6,422 nucleotides of DNA from NCBI GenBank assembly GCA_018711775.1, contig DVHV01000145.1:1-6422 (forward strand). The letters are read 5' to 3'. The notes under the pieces are model-generated. The model was given only the letters and a program-made list of their open reading frames with translations. It ran no database searches and was not told the DNA's origin. This DNA comes from Candidatus Onthocola stercoravium. GTDB taxonomy: Bacteria > Bacillota_I > Bacilli_A > RF39 > UBA660. The stretch's first letter is position 1. Every line of letters starts with the position of its first letter. A program made the translations under genes and the position numbers. Below, in pieces: positions 1 through 5,306 of the stretch.

Positions 1-40
1 AAAAGAGGAAAAAATTATCAAAATAATTTAATCCTCTTTT
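1..40. terminator. Long hairpin, probable bidirectional intrinsic terminator
   Basis: Positions 1-18 and 23-40 form an 18-position inverted repeat with 16 pairs, two A-A mismatches in the middle and a CAAA loop. The outer nine pairs (AAAAGAGGA with TCCTCTTTT) are perfect. Each strand ends its stem in a run of T, and on the plus strand the T-rich stretch continues to about 48. It lies about 110 nt past the end of the minus-strand operon, so it would end that operon or the RNA at 58-137. It could also end a plus-strand gene entering from the left, whose end is outside the window. The stem is AU-rich apart from its CCTC/GAGG block. Confidence 0.7.
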
Positions 41-57
41 TATATTTTAACTAGTAT

Positions 58-137
58 GGGAGTAAAAATAATGTCTAGCCAGCACTGAATTTGTACTCCC
101 GCACAAATTCTTATATGAGGAACACCCCAATCCCCTT
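58..137 (-). other. Locally GC-rich non-coding stretch with predicted H-type pseudoknot RNA
   Basis: No reading frame of useful length is present. Two perfect 7-bp helices interlock: GAATTTG (87-93) pairs with CAAATTC (104-110), and the loop between them contains TACTCCC (94-100), which pairs with GGGAGTA (58-64). Read on the minus strand this gives stem 1, a 3-nt loop, stem 2, no gap between stems, and a 22-nt loop, which is good geometry for an H-type pseudoknot. Just upstream on the same strand lie GGGG-ATT-GGGG (135-125) and a small hairpin GGGG/CCTC (128-117). The stretch is much richer in G and C than the surrounding non-coding DNA and is followed by the hairpin at 1-40. It could be a structured 3' UTR, a small RNA, or the leader/riboswitch of a gene to the left of the window. 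I do not recognise the family. Confidence 0.45.
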
Positions 138-150
138 ATTAATAAAACAG

Positions 151-1161
151 TTAGTCATTATTTAACAAATTACATATATTTATTCTAGTTTCGTTATTAT
201 GATTTTCATCTATATAATAATGACTACCATTTTCAAATATATTAGTATCTACTTCATTATTAAATTTCAAATAAACAAACAGACCGCCTTTAATTTTAGA
301 ATAATATAAAATAGAATTTGCATAATTAGTATTTATATTTTGTATTGTTTCATCTAAAAGATTTTTATAAATTTTTAATCTATTCTTTACAATACTTTTA
401 ATATTATTGTTTTGAAGATAATCTAAAACAACTAACTGATTAAATAGCGAAGTGCCCAAATCAAAACTCTCTTTAAAAGAGTATAATTCACCTAATAAAG
501 TAATATTTGATAATATATATCCAACATTAATTGAAGGACTGATATATTTAGAAAAGGTTCCTAAATAAATAATATTTTTTCCGTTATTTAACTCGTATAA
601 ATTTTTGTATTTAATATTTGTAAAATTAATTAAGCTATAAGGATCATCTTCTAATACTAAAATATTATATTTATTAACAACTTCTAAAAACTTTCTTCTA
701 TAAGAATTACTCCAAGAATAACCAGTAGGATTATTAAAAGTTGGAGTCACATAAATAAGTTTTGGTTTATATTTAATTATCTTGTTTTCTAATATATTTA
801 AATCAATTCCATTCTCGGTTAAATCTAATCCAATTAAATTAACTTTTCTATTTTTAAAAGCCTTTATAGCGCCAAAATATGTTGGTTGTTCTATTAATAC
901 AGTATCTCCTTCATTTAACAATGCATAAGATATAAGATTAATTGATTGTTGAGAACCAGTTGTAATTAACATATCTTTATAATTTACATTATAGTTCCAA
1001 ATATCATTTAAGAAATTACTAATTTCAATTCGTAATTCTTTTAGTCCTTTTGGGGAAGTATATGTATTAAAATTAATTCCACTAGATAATACATTATTTA
1101 TACTCTTGTTTATTCCATCAGTATCAATTATATTATATAAACCAAGTGATTTATTTTTCAT
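151..1161 (-). CDS. Fold-type I PLP-dependent aminotransferase (MocR/LysN-like, short form)
   Basis: Probable cytosolic transaminase of 336 residues; the amino acid substrate cannot be read from the sequence. It follows the pattern of stand-alone aminotransferases related to 2-aminoadipate/aromatic transaminases and the MocR catalytic domain. Visible motifs are TSPKGLKELR (35-44), TGSQQS (68-73), NNPTG (143-147), EDDPYS (171-176, with the Asp that contacts the pyridine nitrogen), GTFSK (201-205, Lys205 being the expected Schiff-base lysine) and a terminal TRINIC (325-330) whose Arg326 should hold the substrate carboxylate. Relatives are usually near 390-400 residues. Here the N-terminus is short, and the C-terminal small domain between GGLFVYL and TRINIC is compressed, with no final helix. 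The start is set by AAGGAG a few nt upstream, inside the last codons of the methyltransferase gene, 2 nt away. It is the last gene of the operon. The enzyme class is secure; the role is not. Confidence 0.85.
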   Translation of the reverse strand: MKNKSLGLYNIIDTDGINKSINNVLSSGINFNTYTSPKGLKELRIEISNFLNDIWNYNVNYKDMLITTGSQQSINLISYALLNEGDTVLIEQPTYFGAIKAFKNRKVNLIGLDLTENGIDLNILENKIIKYKPKLIYVTPTFNNPTGYSWSNSYRRKFLEVVNKYNILVLEDDPYSLINFTNIKYKNLYELNNGKNIIYLGTFSKYISPSINVGYILSNITLLGELYSFKESFDLGTSLFNQLVVLDYLQNNNIKSIVKNRLKIYKNLLDETIQNINTNYANSILYYSKIKGGLFVYLKFNNEVDTNIFENGSHYYIDENHNNETRINICNLLNND

Positions 1162-1163
1162 GA

Positions 1164-1799
1164 CTATCTCCTTTTACATATATAAAGTGAACTTTTTCCA
1201 TCATCTTTAATTTCTATATCAAAGTATGGTGAAAGTAGTTTTTCATATTGTGCCTTTGATATACAATCAAATATAGTAAAGTGAGGTTCATATCCTTCAC
1301 AAACTTGTATATGTTGAACTTTATTATCCATTAAATAAGATATTTCTAAATAACTTTTATCATCTAGGGTATATTCTTTAATCATTGGTTTATTTGAAGG
1401 TTTATTTGAGAATGTATTAAATATAAATAATCCACCCTTTTCAAATAAACTACTAAACTTTTTAATATCAATATTTAATAACCAATAATTAATGGCTTGT
1501 TCACAAAAAACTTTTGTATATTTTTCGTTTGTAGTGTCTATAAAATTTTCTACTGAATCATTATACACTTTGATACCCAATTGTTCTAAATCTAATGGTA
1601 TCATATCCTTTTCTTTATCTAAATAACTAACATTGTCACTAAATTTTATTAGTTCTTTTGTTAATCTTCCATTACCACCACATATATCTAACACCTTATC
1701 ATGAGAAGTTAAATTTGCCTCTTTAATAAAGTAATCAACACCTTTTAAAAAGTATCTTCTGTATAATTTTTCATATATATAATATTTTGGATATTTCAT
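1164..1799 (-). CDS. Class I SAM-dependent methyltransferase
   Basis: A 211-residue protein with a Rossmann-type methyltransferase core. Motif I is VLDICGGNGRL (36-46), the glycine-rich SAM loop. An acidic end to strand 2 (YLDKE, Asp61) is placed to bind the SAM ribose. FCEQAINYWLL (98-108) and GGLFIFNTF (122-130) correspond to strands 4 and 5. The N-terminal YEKLYRRYFLKGVDYFIKEA resembles the cap helix of small-molecule methyltransferases. The C-terminal half (140-211) is less conserved and probably forms the substrate lid. The acceptor is unknown; no sign of RNA- or DNA-specific motifs such as NPPY was seen. The start overlaps the preceding gene in an ATGA, with GGGAGG about 9 nt upstream inside that gene, so translation is coupled. 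Its position between the aldolase-like protein and the aminotransferase suggests a small-molecule substrate made by the operon, which is inference. Confidence 0.85.
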   Translation of the reverse strand: MKYPKYYIYEKLYRRYFLKGVDYFIKEANLTSHDKVLDICGGNGRLTKELIKFSDNVSYLDKEKDMIPLDLEQLGIKVYNDSVENFIDTTNEKYTKVFCEQAINYWLLNIDIKKFSSLFEKGGLFIFNTFSNKPSNKPMIKEYTLDDKSYLEISYLMDNKVQHIQVCEGYEPHFTIFDCISKAQYEKLLSPYFDIEIKDDGKSSLYICKRR

Positions 1800-2485
1800 T
1801 TCTCATTCCTCCCATAAATTAAATTCCCATTTTTATCAAACAAATATATAACACCGTGATATTTAATATTAAATGAAGTTTTGTTGTTTCTAATTGAATC
1901 TCTTACTGTTCCAGGAAAAGCATAATCATAATATGGTAAATTATTATCATATTCGTGATTTATATGAACAATTACTTTAACCTTTTCATTTTTAAATAAG
2001 TAATCTAATAATGGGGCATTTAAAGTAGCTTTTTTATTTTCAACATTTAAAGTATGATTTGTATGATCTACACTATTTACAAGTGTATAATCATTTAAAT
2101 TTTCTTTTCCTCTAATAGTAGTAATAAATCCTTTATCAGTTTTAACTGCAACACTTCCAAAGACGTATTTATCACCATAAATGTTTTTTCCCATTATATC
2201 TTTATATTTTTGTATATATGCATTATAAATATTTAAATCATTTTCATTAATACTTATATTTTTATTAATTATAATTGTTTTATAATATATATCTTGTTTA
2301 AAATCATTTATAAATTGTTGTTCATTGTTTATATTAAAAAGACTTTTTTCTTTGGTTAATACATTTAATACACCATTTACATCTAAAATTACAAAATGCC
2401 ATTTGTTTTCTAATAAATTCTTATATGTTTCATCGATAATTTTATTATCGATGCTTGAAACATAAATCTTTTTATAATTTGTCAT
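1796..2485 (-). CDS. Class II aldolase/adducin-like protein with altered active site
   Basis: A 229-residue protein. Residues from about 88 to 215 follow the class II aldolase (L-fuculose-1-phosphate aldolase/adducin head) order: GSVAVKTDKGFITT (110-123) for the GNxS phosphate loop, KATLNAPLL (152-160) where the family has the SSE...H element with its catalytic Glu, VIVHINH (171-177) where the family has the zinc-binding HTH, FPGT (190-193), and YHG (209-211) for the third zinc His. Asn156 seems to replace the catalytic Glu, and the HxH pair is changed to HINH (His174, His177), so a standard zinc-dependent aldol reaction is doubtful. Extra histidines occur in VDHTNH (139-144). Residues 1-85 form an N-terminal extension I do not recognise. 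The start codon lies within the end of coaB (14-nt overlap), with AGGAGA upstream. The match was made by eye: fold assignment moderate, function unknown. Confidence 0.6.
   Translation of the reverse strand: MTNYKKIYVSSIDNKIIDETYKNLLENKWHFVILDVNGVLNVLTKEKSLFNINNEQQFINDFKQDIYYKTIIINKNISINENDLNIYNAYIQKYKDIMGKNIYGDKYVFGSVAVKTDKGFITTIRGKENLNDYTLVNSVDHTNHTLNVENKKATLNAPLLDYLFKNEKVKVIVHINHEYDNNLPYYDYAFPGTVRDSIRNNKTSFNIKYHGVIYLFDKNGNLIYGRNEK
2431..2453 (-). repeat. Perfect 10-bp hairpin within coding start
   Basis: CATCGATAAT (2431-2440) and ATTATCGATG (2444-2453) are perfect inverted copies around a 3-nt loop. They lie about 30-55 nt after the start codon of the aldolase-like gene and encode the peptide segment SIDNKIID. 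In mRNA this would be a stable small stem close to the initiation region and could slow translation, or it may be a by-product of the symmetrical amino acid sequence. Confidence 0.6.
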
Positions 2486-3215
2486 TTTTAAATATTTCTC
2501 CTATCAATTTTTGTGCAATATCTTCTTTTCCAGAAGAAATAATATAATCGTTAGATGCTTTGATAATAAATGCTTTATGGTTACCTTGTCTGATATCTTC
2601 TAAATCATTAGCAACTACTAAATTACAATTATTTTTTTCTTTTAATGTAACAGCAGTATTAATCAAATTTTCTTCGCTAACATTGTCTAATAATTTAAAT
2701 CCTACCAAATATGTACTTGGACTAATATTTTTTATTATAGATATTATTTTAGGAGTTTTCTTTAATTTAATAATTAGATTCTCTTGATTAGATGAAATTT
2801 TATTATCATTTAAATTATCATTATGTTCACAGATTAAATCAACAACACTTTTATTAGTATTATTATTTATGCTTAAAGATAGACTTTCTGCAGTTGTGAC
2901 ATAGTCAACAGCGTAATCAGAAACAGCCATAGAATGTATAAAGTAATGAATATCATTACTTGTTAATAGTTTTCTAACTGTCGTTTCTAACTCATTAGTA
3001 TCTGTAATTTCAATAATTTCAATTTTGTTGTGAGTTGGCTTAAAAGATGTTTTTGAGCAAATATAATATATCTTTTCTATTTGTTTTTCGTGTAATTGTA
3101 TTAATTTATTAGCTATTGTACATCCTAATTTTCCAGAACTACTATTTGTTATTTTTCTCACATTATCTATTTTTTCACTTGTTCCTCCTGCAGTAATAAT
3201 TACTTTATATTTCAT
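2472..3215 (-). CDS. coaB: Phosphopantothenate-cysteine ligase (stand-alone CoaB)
   Basis: Joins 4'-phosphopantothenate to cysteine, using a nucleoside triphosphate (CTP in characterised bacterial enzymes), in the second step of coenzyme A synthesis from pantothenate; cytosolic. The 247 residues match the ligase half of Dfp: ITAGGTSEKIDNVR (7-20), TNSSSGKLG (23-31, nucleotide-binding loop), HSMAVSDY (94-101), the KISS element followed by LKKTPKII (139-158), VGFK (171-174) and VANDL (201-205). The HSMAVSDY and LKKTPKII wording is that of the split ligases of streptococci and enterococci rather than of the fused CoaBC. An in-frame ATG at 3230 exists, but GGAGG lies 8 nt before the ATG at 3215 and would fall inside the longer form, so the later start is preferred. 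The gene overlaps coaC by 11 nt and the next gene by 14 nt. All expected ligase motifs are present. Confidence 0.92.
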   Translation of the reverse strand: MKYKVIITAGGTSEKIDNVRKITNSSSGKLGCTIANKLIQLHEKQIEKIYYICSKTSFKPTHNKIEIIEITDTNELETTVRKLLTSNDIHYFIHSMAVSDYAVDYVTTAESLSLSINNNTNKSVVDLICEHNDNLNDNKISSNQENLIIKLKKTPKIISIIKNISPSTYLVGFKLLDNVSEENLINTAVTLKEKNNCNLVVANDLEDIRQGNHKAFIIKASNDYIISSGKEDIAQKLIGEIFKNDKL

Positions 3216-3768
3216 TTTTTCTACCTCCATCTAAAATTTTATTAATAAATTCAATTATTGTTTCTTTTTTTGCAAGTTTACCAATTGCCTTATAGCCACA
3301 GGCTAAATTACCCTCTACTGGATTTATAAACTCATATCCATACTTTTTTAATTTACTAATATTATCCTGAACAATTTTATTGTTATACATTTCATTGTTC
3401 ATAGCAGGAGAAAATACAACCTTTGCAGTTGTTGCCATAATTGTTGTTGATAGCATATCATCTGCAATTCCATTTGCAACCTTTCCAATAATATTTGCTG
3501 TAGCAGGTACCACTAATATTAAGTCAGCTTTTTTTGCAAGACTTATATGCTCAACTTCTACATGCTCCTTTTTCTCAAACATATCTATTACTACTTTGTT
3601 TTTTGATAACGTTTCTATTGTTAAAGGTGTAATAAATTCGGTAGCATTTTTAGTCATAATAACATCTACATTTGCACCATCTCTAACCAGATGAGAAATT
3701 ATTTCACATACTTTATAACAAGCGATACCACCTGTTATACCTATAACTATTTTTTTATTTTTTAACAT
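3205..3768 (-). CDS. coaC: Phosphopantothenoylcysteine decarboxylase (stand-alone CoaC)
   Basis: FMN-dependent decarboxylation of 4'-phosphopantothenoyl-cysteine to 4'-phosphopantetheine, the step following CoaB; a homo-oligomeric HFCD-family flavoprotein of the cytosol. The 187 residues show GITGGIACYK (10-19, flavin phosphate loop), VEHISLA with the catalytic His74, VPATANIIGKVANGIADDML (87-106), PAMNNEMY with Asn124 (121-128), and GNLACG with Cys157. These lie one position from His75, Asn125 and Cys158 of E. coli Dfp, so the active site looks complete. A longer reading frame to 3804 exists, but AAGGA sits 5 nt before the ATG at 3768 and similarity begins there. It is the first gene of the operon, about 15 nt after the expected transcription start, and overlaps coaB by 11 nt. 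A related fold is used for peptidyl-cysteine decarboxylases such as EpiD, but the paired coaB argues for CoA synthesis. Confidence 0.92.
   Translation of the reverse strand: MLKNKKIVIGITGGIACYKVCEIISHLVRDGANVDVIMTKNATEFITPLTIETLSKNKVVIDMFEKKEHVEVEHISLAKKADLILVVPATANIIGKVANGIADDMLSTTIMATTAKVVFSPAMNNEMYNNKIVQDNISKLKKYGYEFINPVEGNLACGYKAIGKLAKKETIIEFINKILDGGRKNEI
3223..3228 (-). promoter_or_regulatory. Ribosome binding site of coaB inside coaC
   Basis: GGAGGT on the minus strand, 7-8 nt before the ATG at 3215. It encodes part of the last residues of CoaC (LDGGRKNEI), so ribosomes finishing coaC pass over it. This rules against the upstream ATG at 3230 as the coaB start. Confidence 0.8.
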
Positions 3769-3773
3769 ACTAT

Positions 3774-3779
3774 TCCTTC
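3774..3779 (-). promoter_or_regulatory. Ribosome binding site of coaC
   Basis: GAAGGA on the minus strand, 5 nt before the ATG at 3768. It fixes the coaC start. The frame-extending ATG at 3804 has no such site and would lie upstream of the predicted transcription start. Confidence 0.75.
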
Positions 3780-3790
3780 TTTCTAAGTAA

Positions 3791-3818
3791 ATTATATGCC
3801 ACAAATGTTGATAAGCAA
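3791..3818 (-). promoter_or_regulatory. Promoter of the coaC-coaB operon
   Basis: On the minus strand a perfect -10 TATAAT (3796-3791) lies 16 nt after a poor -35 (TTGCTT, 3818-3813). The expected start is near 3784, giving a leader of about 15 nt. A good -10 with a weak -35 next to a divergent LysR gene is the usual layout of an activator-dependent promoter. Confidence 0.6.
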
Positions 3819-3837
3819 AATATATTTATGTTATAAT
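3808..3837 (+). promoter_or_regulatory. Promoter of the LysR-family regulator gene
   Basis: TTGATA (3808-3813), an 18-nt spacer, then TGT-TATAAT, an extended -10 with the hexamer at 3832-3837. The expected start near 3844 falls at the Shine-Dalgarno sequence itself, so the leader would be only about 14 nt. Its -35 abuts that of the divergent coaC promoter. TGATAAG occurs at 3809-3815 and again at 3840-3846, 31 bp apart, flanking the promoter core; this could be part of an autoregulatory operator. Confidence 0.7.
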
Positions 3838-3857
3838 ACTGATAAGGAGGACTTATA

Positions 3858-4727
3858 ATGAATATTGATTTAGAATTATATAGAATTTTTTATGTAGTAG
3901 CAAAACATAAGCATATGACTAAGGCAAGTGAAGAACTACATATATCGCAACCGGCAATCTCACAATCAATTAAAAAACTTGAGGAACAATTAGGGGGAAC
4001 ATTATTTTTAAGAAGTAATAAAGGAATGGAACTTACTGAAGAAGGTAAAATGTTCTTTCAATATATTAAAGGTGCATTAGAATTAATTAACAATGCAGAA
4101 AATGAATTTACTTCTTTTAAAGATTTATCTAAAGGAGAAATAAAAATAGGATGTTCTACTACTTTAACTAAACTAGTTTTACTTGATACTTTAAAAAAAT
4201 TCCATTTTGATTATCCAAATATAAATGTTAATATTACTAATGATTTAACTAGTAATCTAATAAATGATTTAAAATTAGGAAAGTTAGATTTTGTAATATT
4301 TAACGAAAGTAATATAAAAGAAACTAATTTAGAATTACAAAAAATAAAAGAGTTAAAACAAGGATTCATATACAATTCATTATTTTATAAAGATGAAATA
4401 AATAGTTTTGAGGATTTAAATAATTATCCACTTATATTACAAAAAGAAGAATCAAATAGTAGAAAGTTATTAGATTATATAGCTCTTAATAATAATGTAA
4501 AATTACTACCTAAAATGGAAGTAGTAAGCCAAGAACTAATAACTGAATTTACTAATATTGGTTTAGGTATAGGATTTGTTTTAATTGATTTGGCTAAAAG
4601 AAACTTTAAAGATGTGAAAGAATTAAAATTAAATAAAAAAATACCAAATATAAATGTGTATTTGGCAACTAACAAATCTATTTCTTTAACATTTGCTAGT
4701 AAGACTTTTATAAAATATTTAAAATGA
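3858..4727 (+). CDS. LysR-family transcriptional regulator
   Basis: A 289-residue DNA-binding regulator of normal LysR length. The N-terminal winged helix-turn-helix spans about 1-60: LELYRIFYVVAKHKHMTKAS, then the recognition helix around SQPAISQSIKKLEEQLG (30-46) and the wing TLFLRSNKGMELTEEG. A linker helix follows (about 62-90), and from about 93 (GEIKIGCSTTLTKLVLLDTL) comes the periplasmic-binding-like effector domain, which normally binds a small ligand. AAGGAGG lies 7 nt before the ATG, and the gene ends at TGA. It is divergent from coaC across 89 bp, so the likeliest targets are the coaC operon and itself. The effector is unknown; a product or precursor of that operon is the simplest guess. 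Only 50 nt separate it from the membrane-protein gene downstream, with no hairpin between, so read-through into the CHAT module is possible. Confidence 0.92.
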   Translation: MNIDLELYRIFYVVAKHKHMTKASEELHISQPAISQSIKKLEEQLGGTLFLRSNKGMELTEEGKMFFQYIKGALELINNAENEFTSFKDLSKGEIKIGCSTTLTKLVLLDTLKKFHFDYPNINVNITNDLTSNLINDLKLGKLDFVIFNESNIKETNLELQKIKELKQGFIYNSLFYKDEINSFEDLNNYPLILQKEESNSRKLLDYIALNNNVKLLPKMEVVSQELITEFTNIGLGIGFVLIDLAKRNFKDVKELKLNKKIPNINVYLATNKSISLTFASKTFIKYLK

Positions 4728-4764
4728 GTTTTACATTTGTAATATAAAAGAATTAAACAAATTT

Positions 4765-4770
4765 AGGAGG
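4765..4770 (+). promoter_or_regulatory. Ribosome binding site deciding start of membrane protein
   Basis: A perfect AGGAGG. It is 7 nt from the ATG at 4778 but only 1 nt from the ATG at 4772, so the later ATG is the start. The preceding 35 nt contain TTTACA (4730-4735) and TATAAA (4743-4748), but the two are not correctly spaced, so a promoter here is uncertain. Confidence 0.75.
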
Positions 4771-4777
4771 TATGTGT

Positions 4778-5284
4778 ATGGTTACTTTAATTATCGCAAT
4801 TATAGGAGCGATTACAGGTGTTTTGGCATTAATAATACAATATGTTGATTATAAAAAATCAAAAGTAAAATTAAAAGTTCATTTGGAAGATAGAAAATCA
4901 TTTTATAATACAGGAGATACTACGTATAAATGCAAATATTTTGGAGTTATATCTGTGAAGATAAGTAATTGTTCATCTTTACCTATTACAATAGATGAAG
5001 CTGAAATTAAATTTAATGAAGTAAAACGTTTATATTTTAATGATAAAAAGAATATTAACAAAAAACATATATATGATAACAAAAGCTTTACAGAAATTCG
5101 TTTATATGAGCAACCACAATTACCCTTAAGGATAGATTGCTATGATACCGTTTTTTTAAGTTTTATTTTCCCTTTTTTTGATGAGTTTGTAAATAAAGAT
5201 TTTAACTTTATTTTACGAACTCCAAGAAGAGATTATAAACATAAATTTAAATTAAATGAATTTGAATCTATTTTTAATCAGTAA
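4778..5284 (+). CDS. Small membrane-anchored protein with cytoplasmic beta-rich domain
   Basis: A 168-residue protein of unknown family. Residues 3-21 (TLIIAIIGAITGVLALIIQ) form one strongly hydrophobic helix with no charged residue before it, followed at once by YKKSK (25-29). By the positive-inside rule this puts the N-terminus outside and the remaining 140 or so residues in the cytoplasm. It is not cleavable-signal-like, since there is no basic N-region or cleavage site. The rest alternates hydrophobic and polar residues as beta strands do: VKLKVHL, FGVISVKISNCSSLPITIDEAEI (55-77), LPLRIDCYDTVFLSFIF (116-131) and a basic FILRTPRRDYKHKFKL (144-159). This suggests an Ig-like or similar beta sandwich, a common plan for anchored accessory proteins. 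It lies 22 nt before the CHAT protease gene on the same strand, so the two are probably co-expressed. It may be anchor, sensor, substrate or effector for the protease; the sequence does not decide. Confidence 0.8.
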   Translation: MVTLIIAIIGAITGVLALIIQYVDYKKSKVKLKVHLEDRKSFYNTGDTTYKCKYFGVISVKISNCSSLPITIDEAEIKFNEVKRLYFNDKKNINKKHIYDNKSFTEIRLYEQPQLPLRIDCYDTVFLSFIFPFFDEFVNKDFNFILRTPRRDYKHKFKLNEFESIFNQ

Positions 5285-5294
5285 TAAAAAGTTT

Positions 5295-5300
5295 GGAGGA
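5295..5300 (+). promoter_or_regulatory. Ribosome binding site deciding start of CHAT protein
   Basis: GGAGGA, 6 nt before the ATG at 5307. The reading frame extends back to an ATG at 5256 inside the previous gene, but that has no ribosome site and would add 17 residues unrelated to the coiled coil. The ATG at 5303 is in another frame that soon stops. Confidence 0.8.
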
Positions 5301-5306
5301 GTATGC

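Noticed and set aside
115..137. Resemblance of the GAGGAACACCCC stretch to part of 5S rRNA
   Set aside because: The match is short and the conserved continuation (CCGAACAC...) and helices of 5S rRNA are missing on both sides.
58..137. Fluoride-type riboswitch
   Set aside because: On the minus strand GGGGATTGGGGTGTTCCTC faintly resembles the start of that class, and an ACTCC downstream could pair with its loop, but the conserved AAC before and GCUGAU after the second helix are absent.
1796..1815. Mycoplasma-type code with TGA as tryptophan
   Set aside because: TGA ends the aldolase-like gene exactly at the methyltransferase start and ends the LysR gene, and tryptophan codons in the window are TGG.
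2560..2787. Plus-strand reading frame of 75 codons opposite coaB
   Set aside because: Lies wholly antisense to a gene with clear motifs, has no ribosome site, and its hydrophobic composition is what the reverse of AT-rich Lys/Asn codons gives.
3380..3694. Plus-strand reading frame of 104 codons opposite coaC
   Set aside because: Antisense to conserved active-site codons of coaC, no ribosome site, no recognisable domain.
3205..3768. Peptidyl-cysteine decarboxylase of a lantibiotic cluster (EpiD-like)
   Set aside because: The coupled coaB gene and full CoaC motifs fit coenzyme A synthesis; no precursor peptide, LanB/LanC or transporter gene is seen.
4475..4675. Minus-strand frame inside the LysR gene, and a similar one at 5414-5650 inside the CHAT gene
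   Set aside because: Both are antisense shadows of well-supported genes, without ribosome sites.
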